NCBI GenBank assembly: GCA_025153445.1
Contig: JANZNS010000006.1
Span: 1-64,000 of the forward strand
Source of the DNA: Marinobacter sp. BGYM27
GTDB taxonomy: Bacteria > Pseudomonadota > Gammaproteobacteria > Pseudomonadales > Oleiphilaceae
Length of the DNA stretch: 64,000 bases
Direction of reading: 5' to 3'
The notes beneath the pieces are model-generated. The model saw only the letters and a program-made list of their open reading frames with translations, searched no databases and was not told the origin of the DNA. Below, piece by piece: positions 47,796 through 60,769 of the stretch (position 1 is the stretch's first letter; each line of letters starts with the position of its first letter). A program made the translations under genes and the position numbers.

Positions 47796-48120
47796 TCTTT
47801 TAAGCCGCATCGTAGGGGTTTATCGCAGCAATGCCTCCGGCCGGCAGCCAATTGCCAAAGCCCCCCTGTTTCGCTACCGTAAGAAACCCTCAGAATATGA
47901 CCATTTTCGGCGCTGCCCTCTTTACTCATAGCAACGCCGTACGTCCCGAACCCAGTGAGGGTATTGCAAATCGTCGCGCGCAATGGCCAGACATGTCGAG
48001 TACACGCGGAAAGGCGCTATTTACTCATCGTAAATAAGCGTTTCAAGCGGACCGCCAGCGGTGCACGACCAAGCACAGCCGTTTTGCAACAGCCTCCATC
48101 AACAAGGATACCGCCTGACC
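47796..48120 (+). promoter_or_regulatory. Gene-free region upstream of ettA
   Basis: This stretch of about 325 bases between the divergent glyA promoter and ettA contains no supported gene. A near-perfect inverted repeat, CGCTATTTAC and GTAAATAAGCG, lies at 48015-48040, about 80 bases before the ettA ATG, and a related TTTACTCAT occurs near 47920. AAGGA lies 12 bases before the ettA start. Confidence 0.35.
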
Positions 48121-49782
48121 ATGGCCCAATACGTCTATACCATGAACCGCGTTGGCAAAGTGGTACCGCCAAAACGCGAAATCCTCAAAGACATTTCCCT
48201 GAGCTTCTATCCTGGCGCCAAAATCGGCGTGCTTGGCCTGAATGGTTCCGGTAAATCATCATTGTTGCGCATCATGGCGGGCATTGACGAAGATTACCTG
48301 GGCGAAGCCCGCCCCCAACCCGGCATTAACATTGGCTATCTGCCGCAGGAACCAGAACTGGACGAAAGCAAAACCGTGCGCGAGATTGTCGAAGAGTCAG
48401 TCGCTGCTGTGCACGACGCCCTGGCCGAGCTGGATCAGGTTTACGCAGCCTACGCCGAGCCGGATGCCGATTTTGATGCACTGGCCAAAAAGCAGGGTGA
48501 GCTTGAAGCCCTGATTCAGGCCACCGACGGCCACGATATCGAACGCAAGCTGGAAGTCGCAGCTGACGCGCTGCGCCTGCCGGCCTGGGACGCCAACGTA
48601 TCAACCCTGTCGGGTGGTGAGCGCCGCCGTGTGGCGCTGTGCCGCCTGCTTCTGTCCAGCCCTGACATGCTGCTGCTTGACGAGCCGACGAACCACCTGG
48701 ACGCCGAATCCGTCGCCTGGCTGGAGCGCTTCCTGCACGACTACAGCGGCACGGTGGTCGCCATCACCCACGACCGCTATTTCCTCGACAATGTCGCCGG
48801 CTGGATTCTCGAACTGGACCGTGGCCAGGGCATCCCCCACGAAGGCAATTACAGCCAGTGGCTGGAAGCGAAAGAGCAACGTCTGGCGGTGGAAGCCAAA
48901 CAGGAAGTGGCTCGCCAGAAATCGATCAAACATGAGCTTGAGTGGGTTCGCAGCAATGCAAAGGGGCGTCAGTCCAAGAGCAAGTCACGCCTGGCCCGCT
49001 TTGAAGAACTGAGTTCGCAGGATTTCCAGAAGCGGAACGAAACCAACGAGCTCTACATTCCGCCCGGGCCGCGTCTCGGCGATAAGGTCATTGAAGTTGA
49101 TGGCGTGAGCAAGAGCTTTGACGGCATACTGCTATACGAAAACCTGTCATTCAATGTCCCGCCGGGGTCCATTGTCGGCATTATCGGGGGGAACGGTGCC
49201 GGTAAATCTACCCTGTTCAGAATGATGGCCGGCAAGGACGAACCCGATACCGGCACAATCTCCATCGGCGAATCCGTCAAGCTGGCCTACGTGGATCAGA
49301 TGCGGGATCTGGATGGCGACAAAACAGTATGGGAAGAGCTCAGTGACGGGCTCGACATCATGCAGGTTGGCAACTACCAGACCCCCTCTCGCGCCTATGT
49401 TGGTCGCTTCAACTTCAAGGGTAGCGATCAGCAAAAGCGGGTCGGCGATCTTTCCGGCGGTGAACGCAACCGACTGCACCTGGCTAAACTACTGAAAGAA
49501 GGCGGCAACGTGCTGCTGCTGGATGAGCCCACCAACGATCTGGACGTTGAAACCCTGCGTGCACTGGAAGATGCCATTCTGAACTTCCCCGGTTGTGCGA
49601 TGGTCATTTCGCACGACCGCTGGTTCCTTGACCGGGTTGCGACTCATATCCTCGCGTTTGAAGGTGACAGTGAAGTCGTGTTCTTTGAAGGCAACTTCAG
49701 CGAATACGACGAAGACCATAAAAAACGCAAAGGCGACTCCGCAATGGTGCCCCAGCGTATGAAGTACAAGAAACTGGCGTAG
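48121..49782 (+). CDS. ettA: Energy-dependent translational throttle ATPase EttA
   Basis: EttA is an ABC-F protein that binds the ribosomal E site and gates entry into elongation according to ATP/ADP. The 553-residue protein has two ABC domains: Walker A GLNGSGKS and GGNGAGKS, signatures LSGGERRRVAL and LSGGERNRLHL, and between them the charged P-site tRNA interaction linker (about 240-310). No membrane part is present. The start MAQYVYTMNRVGKVVPPKR fits the family; an upstream frame to 48061 is not supported. It precedes radA in the same direction. Confidence 0.95.
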   Translation: MAQYVYTMNRVGKVVPPKREILKDISLSFYPGAKIGVLGLNGSGKSSLLRIMAGIDEDYLGEARPQPGINIGYLPQEPELDESKTVREIVEESVAAVHDALAELDQVYAAYAEPDADFDALAKKQGELEALIQATDGHDIERKLEVAADALRLPAWDANVSTLSGGERRRVALCRLLLSSPDMLLLDEPTNHLDAESVAWLERFLHDYSGTVVAITHDRYFLDNVAGWILELDRGQGIPHEGNYSQWLEAKEQRLAVEAKQEVARQKSIKHELEWVRSNAKGRQSKSKSRLARFEELSSQDFQKRNETNELYIPPGPRLGDKVIEVDGVSKSFDGILLYENLSFNVPPGSIVGIIGGNGAGKSTLFRMMAGKDEPDTGTISIGESVKLAYVDQMRDLDGDKTVWEELSDGLDIMQVGNYQTPSRAYVGRFNFKGSDQQKRVGDLSGGERNRLHLAKLLKEGGNVLLLDEPTNDLDVETLRALEDAILNFPGCAMVISHDRWFLDRVATHILAFEGDSEVVFFEGNFSEYDEDHKKRKGDSAMVPQRMKYKKLA

Positions 49783-49810
49783 TCTTCTGCCTTCGGGCAG
49801 CAACCAATAC

Positions 49811-49850
49811 CGCCGGCCTCGAATTCCGAAGCCGGCGCAACCCTCTTTCT
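49811..49850 (+). terminator. Possible terminator between ettA and radA
   Basis: CGCCGGC and GCCGGCG form a stem around a 13-base loop, followed by a pyrimidine-rich CCCTCTTTCTTTTTCC. It lies about 30 bases past ettA and just ahead of radA. The loop is long, so this is uncertain. Confidence 0.4.
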
Positions 49851-49869
49851 TTTTCCTACCGGGCGAACC

Positions 49870-51258
49870 ATGGCAAAAACCAAAACGGCTTATGTCTGCA
49901 CAGAATGTGGCGCCGACTACGCCAAGTGGCAGGGCCAGTGCACGGCGTGCTCCGCATGGAACACCATCAGCGAGATGCGCGGTGTTAGCGCGAACAGCAG
50001 CGGAGGAAACCAGCGCGGCTCGCGCTTTGAGGGATTTGCCGGCAGCCTTTCCGGCGTTCAATCGTTGGATTCCATCAGTTTGTCCGAGCAATCGCGAATC
50101 AGTTCGGGCATGCGTGAACTGGATCGGGTGTTGGGTGGCGGGCTGGTCGAAGGTTCGGCCATCCTGATGGGCGGACATCCAGGTGCGGGCAAAAGTACGC
50201 TCCTGCTGCAAACGGTCTGCAACCTTGCCCAGCAACTTCCCGCGCTCTATGTCACCGGCGAAGAATCACTGCAACAGGTTGCTCTTCGGGCCCAGCGTCT
50301 TGGCGTGCCAACCAAAGACCTCAAGATGCTCTCAGAAACCAGCGTCGAGCGCATTATCCAGATCGCAGAGGTCGAAAAGCCCCGCATTCTGGTGGTCGAC
50401 AGTATCCAGGTCATGCACATCAGCGATGTCGAATCGGCGCCTGGCAGCGTATCCCAGGTACGCGAAAGCGCGGCTTACCTTACGCGGTTTGCCAAGCAGA
50501 CCGGAACGATTCTGTTCCTCGTCGGTCACGTGACCAAAGACGGCAGCCTGGCAGGTCCCAAGGTGCTTGAGCACATGATCGATTGTTCAATTTTGCTGGA
50601 AGGCTCGAGCGACAGTCGCTACCGCACCTTGCGAGGCATCAAGAACCGCTTTGGCGCCGTCAACGAGCTCGGCGTGTTCGCAATGCTTGAACAGGGACTT
50701 AAAGAGGTCAAAAACCCCAGCGCCATCTTCCTTAACAGAGGTGACGAAGCGGCGCCCGGCAGCGTGGTAATGGTTGTCTGGGAAGGCACGCGACCGATGC
50801 TGGTCGAGATTCAGGCGCTGGTAGATGTTGCTCAGGGCAGCTACCCACGACGGGTTGCGGTGGGGCTCGATCAAAACCGCCTGGCGATGTTACTGGCAGT
50901 GCTACACCGTCACGGCAGCATGCACTGTGCCGATCAGGACGTTTTTATAAACGTGGTGGGCGGCGTCAAAGTCTACGAAACCAGTGCCGACCTGGCGCTA
51001 CTCGCAGCAGTGGTGTCGTCGTTCCGGGATCGCACCCTGCCCCAGGATCTCGTGATATTCGGAGAAGTTGGCCTGTCCGGTGAAATTCGGCCGGTACCCA
51101 GCGGTCAGGAGAGAATCTACGAGGCAGCCAAACACGGCTTCACCCGGGCGCTGGTACCCAAAGCCAATGCTCCCAGAAAACCGGTTGAAGGCATGAAGGT
51201 GATTGCGGTATCGAAACTCAGCGAAGCGATTGACGCTCTGCTCGATCTGGGCGACTGA
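49870..51258 (+). CDS. radA: DNA repair protein RadA
   Basis: RadA (Sms) is a RecA-like helicase that helps branch migration during recombination and in natural transformation extends the strand invasion of incoming DNA. The 462-residue protein has an N-terminal zinc finger with C10, C13, C24 and C27, a RecA core with Walker A GGHPGAGKS, the conserved KNRFG motif (GIKNRFGAVNELG), and a C-terminal Lon-like domain without protease function. The neighbour on the opposite strand is the PilZ gene, as in P. aeruginosa PA4608-PA4609. Confidence 0.95.
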   Translation: MAKTKTAYVCTECGADYAKWQGQCTACSAWNTISEMRGVSANSSGGNQRGSRFEGFAGSLSGVQSLDSISLSEQSRISSGMRELDRVLGGGLVEGSAILMGGHPGAGKSTLLLQTVCNLAQQLPALYVTGEESLQQVALRAQRLGVPTKDLKMLSETSVERIIQIAEVEKPRILVVDSIQVMHISDVESAPGSVSQVRESAAYLTRFAKQTGTILFLVGHVTKDGSLAGPKVLEHMIDCSILLEGSSDSRYRTLRGIKNRFGAVNELGVFAMLEQGLKEVKNPSAIFLNRGDEAAPGSVVMVVWEGTRPMLVEIQALVDVAQGSYPRRVAVGLDQNRLAMLLAVLHRHGSMHCADQDVFINVVGGVKVYETSADLALLAAVVSSFRDRTLPQDLVIFGEVGLSGEIRPVPSGQERIYEAAKHGFTRALVPKANAPRKPVEGMKVIAVSKLSEAIDALLDLGD

Positions 51259-51267
51259 TCTGACAGG

Positions 51268-51645
51268 CTATTGCTCGCCCAGAAAGCTCAATTCGCGGTT
51301 CAGCAAGGCCGGATCGCCAAGGTTCAATTCGACCAGACGCTTGAGGTGGGTGGCACTGTCGAGATCAATGTACTCGCACTTGAAGCCCAGATGATTGGGC
51401 TCGATATGGCAGAGGTTCACCGCCATCACAATGCCCGCGTCCAGCTCATTCAGGTGAATGGTAATTTCGAAGGGTTGGTTAAGGGGCACGCGCCAGCCCT
51501 CCGGCCGCCGCAACAGCACCCCTTTCATCGAGATATCGAGCACCTGGCTGTGCCAGGTTTCTTCGCCAGAGTGCAATTCGCAGGGCGCATCGAACAAAAT
51601 CCGATGGAAGCGTCTTCGATTATCTGCTTTCGAGTGGTCTGCCAT
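51268..51645 (-). CDS. mapZ: PilZ-domain c-di-GMP receptor, MapZ-like
   Basis: This single-domain PilZ protein of 125 residues binds cyclic di-GMP through R10-R15 (NRRRFHR) and the DISMKG motif. Sequence and position next to radA match P. aeruginosa PA4608 (MapZ), which binds the chemotaxis methyltransferase CheR1 and changes swimming in response to c-di-GMP. The shared end, YIDLDSATHLKRLVELNLGD, supports orthology. The ATG at 51645 has AGGGAT upstream; a longer frame to 51687 is not needed. Function here is inferred from the ortholog. Confidence 0.82.
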   Translation of the reverse strand: MADHSKADNRRRFHRILFDAPCELHSGEETWHSQVLDISMKGVLLRRPEGWRVPLNQPFEITIHLNELDAGIVMAVNLCHIEPNHLGFKCEYIDLDSATHLKRLVELNLGDPALLNRELSFLGEQ

Positions 51646-51751
51646 AACCTGAATCCCTGCCTGTTCTGAACGCCGGTATCGGCTCAATATAGCGCGCGAT
51701 ACTGGTGGTCACCACTCGGAAATCAAATAAACCCTGCCACTGCAACCCGGA

Positions 51752-52819
51752 TTATCCCTTGTGATAAGCGCCGCTAAGCTCAACCACAGCTTCAATAAAG
51801 GCACCGGCATTAGCCGGGTCTACCTCTGGCGTAATGCCATGCCCGAGATTGAAAATGTGGCCGGGGCCGGAGCCATACCGTGACAGGATATAGGCGACTT
51901 CTTCACGAATGCGTTCAGGTGGCGCATACAGCATTGTCGGGTCCATATTGCCCTGCAAGGCAACGCGGTCGCCTACCCGTGCGCGGGCGTTGCCAATGTC
52001 CGTCGTCCAGTCCAGGCCCAGCGCATCAGCGCCGGTTTCAGCCATGGACTCCAGCCACTGACCACCGTTTTTCGTGAACAGCACCACCGGCACTCGGCGG
52101 CCGTCATGCTCACGAATCAGACCATCGACGATTTTCTTCATATAAGCCAGAGAGAACTCGGCATAGGCCCACGAGGACAGTGCGCCACCCCAGGTATCGA
52201 AAATCTGGATCGCCTGGGCACCCGCCTTTATCTGCCCGTTAAGATAGCCCGTAACCGCGGTTGCGAGCTTGTCGAGCAAGGCATGCATCACCTGCGGCTC
52301 GGTGTACATCAGCCGCTTGGCTTCCCTGAAGTCTTTGGAAGATCCGCCCTCGACCATGTACGTAGCCAGCGTCCAGGGACTGCCCGAGAAGCCGATCAAC
52401 GGTACTCGTCCACCCAGAGCGCCTCGTATGGTGGAGACTGCTGCCATCACGTAATCGAGATCGACCTCCGCATCGAGAGCGGGCAATGCCGCCACATCTG
52501 CGGCTGAGCGTACCGTGTGCCTGAACTTCGGCCCCTCACCGGTCTCGAAATACAACCCGAGCCCCATTGCGTCCGGGATGGTGAGAATGTCCGAAAACAG
52601 GATCGCCGCATCCAGAGGATAGCGCTCCAACGGCTGCAGCGTGACTTCACATGCCAGCGGCGTGTTCTTGCAAAGGCTCAGGAAGTCGCCGGCCTTTTCC
52701 CGGGTGGCCCGGTATTCCGGCAGATAACGGCCTGCCTGGCGCATCATCCATACTGGTGTACGGTCAACGGGCTGGCGCATCAGTGCGCGCAGAAGGCGGT
52801 CATTCTTCAGTTCGGACAT
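51752..52819 (-). CDS. hemE: Uroporphyrinogen decarboxylase
   Basis: HemE decarboxylates uroporphyrinogen III to coproporphyrinogen III in heme synthesis. The 355-residue protein (E. coli 354) shows the signature [18 protein letters not shown] and the second motif [18 protein letters not shown] start at 52819 ([13 protein letters not shown]); an upstream frame to 52864 is less likely. It follows gltD with 82 bases between them, the order gltB-gltD-hemE known from Pseudomonas. Confidence 0.96.
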   Translation of the reverse strand: MSELKNDRLLRALMRQPVDRTPVWMMRQAGRYLPEYRATREKAGDFLSLCKNTPLACEVTLQPLERYPLDAAILFSDILTIPDAMGLGLYFETGEGPKFRHTVRSAADVAALPALDAEVDLDYVMAAVSTIRGALGGRVPLIGFSGSPWTLATYMVEGGSSKDFREAKRLMYTEPQVMHALLDKLATAVTGYLNGQIKAGAQAIQIFDTWGGALSSWAYAEFSLAYMKKIVDGLIREHDGRRVPVVLFTKNGGQWLESMAETGADALGLDWTTDIGNARARVGDRVALQGNMDPTMLYAPPERIREEVAYILSRYGSGPGHIFNLGHGITPEVDPANAGAFIEAVVELSGAYHKG

Positions 52820-52901
52820 ACCACTCTCTTTGTCAGCCGTCACAGGCGCAGAGTGCGCCGGCAACGTAGCAGTTCATGTTCTGGATCACGCGAGGCGCGA
52901 G

Positions 52902-54338
<1,437 letters not shown>

Positions 54339-54404
54339 TCAATTTCGATGCACTTGCAACGCCTGTGCGCCCCACAACCTGAGCTATTTACTCAGGAGAG
54401 CCCG

Positions 54405-57400
54405 TTATTCCGGGCGCCCGCGGGTGCTTGCCAGCAGTGAGCGAAGATTTGCAGCCTTCGGTTTCACCAGCCAGAAGCGGCCAAGGTAGTCATCGAAATT
54501 ATCAAGCAGGTGTTCAGCCCACTCGCTCTGAGTTTCTGCAACGTGCTCTCGAATAACACCGCGCAGATGATTCCGGTACGGCTCCATATCTTCACTGGAG
54601 ATACGCTGAATTTCGACCAACTCGTGGTTGTACTTGTCGACAAACGTGTTCTTCTGATCCAGCACATAAGCAAAGCCACCGGTCATACCGGCACCAAAGT
54701 TATGACCTGTCGTGCCAAGAACAGTGACCAGTCCACCGGTCATGTACTCACAACAGTGATCACCAACACCCTCGACAACAGCGTGGGCGCCAGAGTTACG
54801 AACACCAAAACGCTCACCGGCAGTACCTGCAGCAAACAGCTTGCCGCCGGTTGCACCGTAAAGACAGGTGTTGCCGATAATCGAGGTTTCCTGGGTCTTG
54901 AATGTGCTCTGGCGCGGTGGACGTACCACCAGCTTGCCGCCGGTCATGCCTTTGCCGACATAGTCATTGGCATCACCTTCAAGAATCAGGTTGAGACCAC
55001 CGACGTTCCAGACACCGAAGCTCTGGCCGGCCGTTCCGGTCAGCTCCAATGTGATCGGCGCTCCAGCCATCCCCTGATTGCCATGCAACTGGGCGATTTC
55101 ACCGGAAATCCGGGCACCGATGGAGCGATCACAGTTCGTGACCCGATAGGACCAGGTGCCGCCCACTTTGCCAGTGACAGCATCCATAACGTCACCCACC
55201 ATTTGTTCGGCCAGCGAGCCTTGATCAAATGGCTTGTTGCGCTCAACCTGACAGGTATGAGGCTTGTCTGCCGGAATCAGATCATTGCCAAGGATCGGGC
55301 TCAGATCCAGCTTGCTTTGCCGCGCCGTATCGCCGGGCAGACGCTCCAGCAGATCGGTACGACCAACCAGCTCTTCGAGTGAACGAACACCAAGCTTGGC
55401 CATCCATTCCCGGGTCTCTGCCGCAACAAAACGGAAGAAGTTCATCGCCATTTCAACGGTGCCGTTGAAATGCTCATCCCGCAGGCGCTCGTTCTGGGTT
55501 GCAACACCTGTAGCGCAGTTATTCAAATGACAGATTCGAAGATATTTGCAGCCCAGCGCGACCATCGGTGTGGTACCAAAGCCAAAGCTCTCAGCACCCA
55601 GAATCGCGGCCTTCACCACATCCAGACCTGTCTTCAGGCCACCGTCTGTCTGCAGACGGATCTTGCCACGCAGGTCGTTCGAACGCAGTGCTTGCTGGGT
55701 TTCACTCAGCCCCAGCTCCCACGGAGAGCCGGCATACCGGATCGATGTCAACGGACTTGCAGCCGTGCCACCGTCATAACCGGAGACGGTAATCAGGTCG
55801 GCGTAGGCCTTCGCGACACCCGCCGCAATCGTGCCGACACCGGGCTCTGATACCAGCTTCACCGACACCAGCGCTTTGGGGTTGACCTGCTTGAGGTCGA
55901 AGATCAGCTGAGCAAGATCTTCAATCGAATAGATATCGTGGTGCGGCGGTGGCGAAATCAGGGTTACGCCCGGCACTGAATATCGCAGGCGGGCGATCAG
56001 TTCATTTACCTTGCCGCCCGGTAGCTGACCACCTTCACCGGGCTTGGCACCCTGAGCCACCTTGATCTGCATAACGTCAGCGCTGCGCAGATACTCAGCG
56101 GTAACACCAAACCGGCCGGACGCCACCTGCTTGATCTTGGAGCGACGATCAGTCCCGTAACGAGCCGAATCTTCACCGCCCTCACCTGAATTGGACCGGC
56201 CACCCAGAGTATTCATGGCGACGGCCAGTGCCTCATGCGCCTCTGGCGACAGCGCACCCAGCGACATAGCCGCCGAGTCGAACCGCGGGAATATCGCTTC
56301 AACCGGCTCAACATCATTGATATCGATTGCCTTGATACCGGCTTTGAAGGTCAACAAATCGCGCAGTGTGGCGACAGGCCGCTCATTCACCAACGCCGCA
56401 TATTCGCGATACACACCATATTCACCGGAGGAGACCGCTTGCTGCAGTGTATTCACCACATCGGGATTGAAGGCGTGATATTCCTGGCCGTGGACATACT
56501 TGAGTAGCCCGCCCTGGGAGATCGGCTTGCGCTTTTTCCAGGCAACACCAGCAAGCAATTCCTGATCTTGCTGGAAATCATGGAAACCGGCGCCTTTTAT
56601 GCGGCTTGGCACACCCCGGAAGCAGAGATCAACGACCTCTTCGTCCAGACCAATGGCTTCAAAAAGCTGCGCACCACGATAGGAGGCGATCGTTGAAATC
56701 CCCATCTTGGACAGGATTTTCAGCAGCCCCTTATTGATACCCTTGCGGTAGTTATTCTTCGCTTCAATCGGATCCATCATGACTTCGCCGGTGCGAATCA
56801 GATCATTCAGGATCTGGTATGACAGGTAGGGATAAACCGCCGTCGCACCAAAGCCGAACAGCACCGCAAACTGGTGCGAATCCCGGGCCCAACCGGTTTC
56901 GACAATCAGGTTGGAATCACAGCGCAGACCAATCTCGCTCAAGTGATGGTGAACAGCCGCTGTCGCCATCAGCGCATTGATCGGCAATTCGCCCTGCACC
57001 AGATCTTTGTCCGTCAGGATCAGCAATACCTTGCCGTTACGTACCGCTTGCTCTGCCTCGGCACAAACCGCTTCAACGGCCTTCTTCAAGCCCAGTTCAG
57101 GACTGTAGCTCAGGCGGATACGGATCGCCTCGAAGCCCGGGCGATCATTATTTTCGATACGCAAAAACTTCGCGGGCGACAGAACCGGTGTTGAAAGGAT
57201 AATCCGGTTGGCGTGCTCTGGTGACTCTTCAAACACATTCCGTTCGGCGCCAATACAGGTTTCGAGCGACATGACGATCGATTCCCTCAGCGGGTCGATC
57301 GCCGGGTTGGTGACCTGCGCGAACTTCTGACGGAAATAGTCGGCGACGTGACGAACCCTGCTGGACAGAACAGCCATCGGGGTGTCGTCACCCATTGAGC

Positions 57401-58853
57401 CCACTGCTTCCTGGCCGTTTTCGGCCATAGGACGCAGTACCTGATCCCGCTCTTCAAACGACACATGGAACATCTTCTGATGAACTTGCAGTTCGTCGCT
57501 GTCCATCAGACTGAATTCAGGCGTGTCCTGATTCAGGGTTGCTTCAACACGTAACGCGTTCTCGCGCAGCCAGCGTTTGTAGGGCTGACTGCTCTTGAGG
57601 CGGTCGTCAATGTCCTTGGTGTGCAGCACTTCGCCAGATTCAGTATCAATAGCCAGCATCTGGCCAGGCCCCACGCGGCCCTTGGCAACAACATCTTCCG
57701 GCTTGTAGCCGTAGGTGCCAATTTCGGATGCCAGTGTGATGAAATCATCTTTGGTGATAACCCAGCGAGCTGGACGCAAACCGTTCCGGTCCAACATACA
57801 AACCGCATAACGCCCGTCTGAAAGTACCAGACCAGCGGGACCATCCCACGGCTCCATGTGCATCGAGTTGTACTCGTAGAACGCACGCAGCTCGGAGTCC
57901 ATGGTGTCGACGTTCTGCCACGCCGGCGGAATCATCATTCGAACGGCGCGGAACAGATCAACACCGCCTGCAAGCAGGATCTCCAGCATATTATCCATGC
58001 TGGATGAGTCTGAACCGGTCCGATTGACCAGGGGCTGCAGGGTTTGCAGATCCGGGAGTTCCGGGGACTTGAATTTGGAAGCACGGGCAATGGCCCAGTT
58101 GCGGTTACCTTCTACCGTATTGATCTCGCCATTGTGGGCAAGGAAACGGAACGGCTGAGCCAGCGGCCACCGCGGCATGGTGTTGGTCGAAAAACGCTGG
58201 TGAAAAACACAGATCGCGGTGTGCAGGTCAGGATCGCCGAGATCCGTGTAGAAAGTCGGCAAATCGGCCGGCATCATCAGGCCTTTGTACGCCAATGTCT
58301 TGTGCGACAGGCTACAGATATAGAATTCACTGTCTTCCGCCATATCTTTTTCTGTATGGCGACGACCGAGAAACATGCTGATGGCGAATTCGCGCTCGCT
58401 CTTGCCGGCAGGCTCGACAAACACCTGCTCAATGCGCGGCAGGCAGTCCAGCGCCATGGGTCCAAGACAGCTGCTATCCGTTGGCACTTCACGCCAACCG
58501 ACAACTTCAAGACCTTGCGCTACCAGGTTCTTTTCGAGTGTGGACCGGCCATGCGCTGCTTTTTGCTCGTCCTGATCCAGAAAAATCATGCCGATGCCGT
58601 AAAGCTCGCCCAGGGTTTTACCCAGGCTCTCCTTGGCTGCCTTGCGCAGAAACCCGTCAGGCTTCTGAAGCAACAAACCGCATCCGTCACCAGTCTTGCC
58701 GTCAGCTGCAATACCACCGCGGTGGGTCATGCAGGTGAGCGACTCGATGGCAGTTTGCAGCAACTTGTGGCTGACCTCGCCCTTCATGTGGGCTATCAGG
58801 CCAAATCCACAGTTGTCCCTGAACTCACTGGGATGATACAAACCTGTCATCAT
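54405..58853 (-). CDS. gltB: Glutamate synthase large subunit
   Basis: GltB makes glutamate from glutamine and 2-oxoglutarate, the main ammonia assimilation route with glutamine synthetase. The 1482-residue protein has the Ntn glutaminase domain, whose catalytic cysteine is C15 ([14 protein letters not shown]) after a short propeptide, then the central domain, the FMN synthase domain and the C-terminal GXGXG beta-helix (about 1250-1450). The 3Fe-4S cysteines are in [20 protein letters not shown] precedes the ATG. Confidence 0.97.
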   Translation of the reverse strand: MMTGLYHPSEFRDNCGFGLIAHMKGEVSHKLLQTAIESLTCMTHRGGIAADGKTGDGCGLLLQKPDGFLRKAAKESLGKTLGELYGIGMIFLDQDEQKAAHGRSTLEKNLVAQGLEVVGWREVPTDSSCLGPMALDCLPRIEQVFVEPAGKSEREFAISMFLGRRHTEKDMAEDSEFYICSLSHKTLAYKGLMMPADLPTFYTDLGDPDLHTAICVFHQRFSTNTMPRWPLAQPFRFLAHNGEINTVEGNRNWAIARASKFKSPELPDLQTLQPLVNRTGSDSSSMDNMLEILLAGGVDLFRAVRMMIPPAWQNVDTMDSELRAFYEYNSMHMEPWDGPAGLVLSDGRYAVCMLDRNGLRPARWVITKDDFITLASEIGTYGYKPEDVVAKGRVGPGQMLAIDTESGEVLHTKDIDDRLKSSQPYKRWLRENALRVEATLNQDTPEFSLMDSDELQVHQKMFHVSFEERDQVLRPMAENGQEAVGSMGDDTPMAVLSSRVRHVADYFRQKFAQVTNPAIDPLRESIVMSLETCIGAERNVFEESPEHANRIILSTPVLSPAKFLRIENNDRPGFEAIRIRLSYSPELGLKKAVEAVCAEAEQAVRNGKVLLILTDKDLVQGELPINALMATAAVHHHLSEIGLRCDSNLIVETGWARDSHQFAVLFGFGATAVYPYLSYQILNDLIRTGEVMMDPIEAKNNYRKGINKGLLKILSKMGISTIASYRGAQLFEAIGLDEEVVDLCFRGVPSRIKGAGFHDFQQDQELLAGVAWKKRKPISQGGLLKYVHGQEYHAFNPDVVNTLQQAVSSGEYGVYREYAALVNERPVATLRDLLTFKAGIKAIDINDVEPVEAIFPRFDSAAMSLGALSPEAHEALAVAMNTLGGRSNSGEGGEDSARYGTDRRSKIKQVASGRFGVTAEYLRSADVMQIKVAQGAKPGEGGQLPGGKVNELIARLRYSVPGVTLISPPPHHDIYSIEDLAQLIFDLKQVNPKALVSVKLVSEPGVGTIAAGVAKAYADLITVSGYDGGTAASPLTSIRYAGSPWELGLSETQQALRSNDLRGKIRLQTDGGLKTGLDVVKAAILGAESFGFGTTPMVALGCKYLRICHLNNCATGVATQNERLRDEHFNGTVEMAMNFFRFVAAETREWMAKLGVRSLEELVGRTDLLERLPGDTARQSKLDLSPILGNDLIPADKPHTCQVERNKPFDQGSLAEQMVGDVMDAVTGKVGGTWSYRVTNCDRSIGARISGEIAQLHGNQGMAGAPITLELTGTAGQSFGVWNVGGLNLILEGDANDYVGKGMTGGKLVVRPPRQSTFKTQETSIIGNTCLYGATGGKLFAAGTAGERFGVRNSGAHAVVEGVGDHCCEYMTGGLVTVLGTTGHNFGAGMTGGFAYVLDQKNTFVDKYNHELVEIQRISSEDMEPYRNHLRGVIREHVAETQSEWAEHLLDNFDDYLGRFWLVKPKAANLRSLLASTRGRPE

Positions 58854-59104
58854 AAGCGTTCTCTCACATAAAAATTCTTTTCAATCAAAAGGATATGCAA
58901 AAATAATACACACACCGCCTTTTGACACTGAAAATGGGGGCTGGCTATTTTACATGCGCAGTAATACCTACTCAAATAATTGAGCATTTTTTAACGCATT
59001 TACGGAATAAAAACAGATGCCAACTGAGGTAAGAAAGAATAAAAACAGAGGTTAAGCGCTTAATGTCTCACTGGAAATCCAGCTAACCGCCACCCCTACA
59101 GCGC
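58854..59104 (-). promoter_or_regulatory. gltB promoter region
   Basis: This AT-rich gap of 251 bases between the damX-like gene and gltB has a likely -10 TATTAT with -35 TTCAGT (18 bases apart) near 58905-58935 on the minus strand. An inverted repeat CTCAA-ATAA-TTGAG lies at 58971-58984, about 120 bases before the gltB ATG, a possible regulator site. No gene is seen. Confidence 0.4.
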
Positions 59105-60736
59105 TCAAAAGCCACTAAATGCCCTGACCCAGGGCTCCTGCCTACCGAGTTTACCCGGGAGCGCTCCCAATTCACGATCAGCTTGCGCACGATCATCGAA
59201 CTGTCCATAGAAGACAACATACCACGGTTTGCCCTTCCGTGTAGAGCGGGTATAGGTGAGTGCATCAACTTCCGGGTACTGATCCAGGAAGTTCAGCACC
59301 GTCTGCTCCTCATATCCAGCGATAAACTGGGCAGTCAGCCCTTTGCGCTTGCGGACCTGTGCAATCGGCAGAAACCGGTCCGGCCTGGCCGCACTGACGC
59401 CTTGCACCTGGGGAGCTTTGGGCTTTTTAGCTTTTTTCTCCGCCATCGCATCAGGAGCTGTCTCCACTGGCTTGATGGCGTCTTTCTTTGGAGCATCAGC
59501 AACACTTTCAGCGGAAGGCTTCGCTGTGGCCGGCTGAGGAGGCTCGGGCTTCGCATCTGTTTCAATCGGCGCGGTGGCCAGCTCAGCACTGTCGTCTGGG
59601 GCCGTGGAAGTATCCGGTACCGGCGCAGCCGGCTCTGCAACTTCCGAATCACTCACAACGCGCTCTACCGGGGCCTGGTTCGGCGAGACAGCTGGATCAG
59701 GACCAGATTCCGGAGCGATTGGTGCAGCCAAGCTCTCTTTCGCCGACTGGTCTTCCACAGCGGGACCCAGTCGAATCGTTTTGCGCTCTGGCACAACCAC
59801 CGGTGAAGGATCGACCTGATTGGTCGCAACTGTCGAGTCGTATTGGCTCGACACGATAAACCATGATAATCCGAGCAGTATCAAACCACTTACCGGCCAG
59901 AGTAGACCGCGCATAACACCCTTCCCGGCCGCCTTTGCGGGAGCAGGTTGATGCCCCGCCATATCCAGCCAGACCGCCGGCGCTATACGCTTGAGCCGTC
60001 CGAAGCTCCCCTGACTCAGCTCATGCAACTGCTTCAGACGGGAAGATGACAGCAGCTGCGACGCATCCCCATTGGCCCGCTCTACTCTCGGCCTGAGATA
60101 TTCCGCCAATTCTTCTCGCGTTAACGGTCGCAAATGCACCTGATGCACGCGCTCCTGATAAGCACCGCTATCACCGCTAAGCCCCAGCGACGCAACAAGC
60201 TTGTCCGAACCGGAAAACACAGGCACAGCACACTGACTGCAATCAGCTCCCCGATGGGCAGCCAGCAAAATATGGAGAACAGCTGACGGCATCTGGTCCG
60301 CGTCGTCAAAGAGCAGGACCAGTCGATTGCCTTTTCGAGTGGAGGTTTCACTCCAGCGGAAAAAGCCGAAGATAGCATCTCGCGCCGACTTGCCCGCACC
60401 TAGCCCTTGATGGGCGATACGAAGCAACAAGTCCGCGAGCGCCTGCTCACTGGTGACTTGAGAAACAGAAAAACGGTGAAAGCTCAGTTTTTCAGATTCA
60501 CTTCGAACCAACTCCGCAAGCACACGGGTTTTGCCCGATCCTCGCTCGCCGGTCAGCAGCAGCATCAGATCGCCAAACGCAGCGAGATGACGAATCGTAT
60601 CCAGGGCATATTGACGCTGGGCGCCGCCAAAGAAGGGCACATCCATCGAAAGAGGATCTTGCCCCAATCCGTAGCGCTCCTGCAGACGCGGGAAAAGACC
60701 ACCAGCATCGCTGGCCAATACATCATCACTCGCCAT
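59105..60736 (-). CDS. damX: DamX-like cell division protein (AAA ATPase and SPOR domains)
   Basis: DamX proteins sit in the inner membrane at the division septum and bind glycan strands through SPOR. The 543-residue protein starts with an ExeA-like AAA ATPase domain (Walker A GERGSGKT near 62-69, Walker B LLFDDADQMP), has one membrane segment (about 277-297), a Pro/Ala/Glu-rich periplasmic linker (about 300-460), and a C-terminal SPOR domain (about 465-543, ending PWVRAFSGF). Its place after aroB matches E. coli and Pseudomonas. Confidence 0.85.
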   Translation of the reverse strand: MASDDVLASDAGGLFPRLQERYGLGQDPLSMDVPFFGGAQRQYALDTIRHLAAFGDLMLLLTGERGSGKTRVLAELVRSESEKLSFHRFSVSQVTSEQALADLLLRIAHQGLGAGKSARDAIFGFFRWSETSTRKGNRLVLLFDDADQMPSAVLHILLAAHRGADCSQCAVPVFSGSDKLVASLGLSGDSGAYQERVHQVHLRPLTREELAEYLRPRVERANGDASQLLSSSRLKQLHELSQGSFGRLKRIAPAVWLDMAGHQPAPAKAAGKGVMRGLLWPVSGLILLGLSWFIVSSQYDSTVATNQVDPSPVVVPERKTIRLGPAVEDQSAKESLAAPIAPESGPDPAVSPNQAPVERVVSDSEVAEPAAPVPDTSTAPDDSAELATAPIETDAKPEPPQPATAKPSAESVADAPKKDAIKPVETAPDAMAEKKAKKPKAPQVQGVSAARPDRFLPIAQVRKRKGLTAQFIAGYEEQTVLNFLDQYPEVDALTYTRSTRKGKPWYVVFYGQFDDRAQADRELGALPGKLGRQEPWVRAFSGF

Positions 60737-60769
60737 TACGACCGTCCTTGCACGCCACGCCTAACACCC

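Noticed and set aside
47718..48120. Glycine riboswitch before glyA
   Set aside because: The likely promoter leaves only about 40 leader bases, too few for a glycine aptamer, and I see no matching structure.
54510..55382. Open frame of 290 codons on the plus strand opposite gltB
   Set aside because: It lies opposite the GltB beta-helix region; no family match and no start context.
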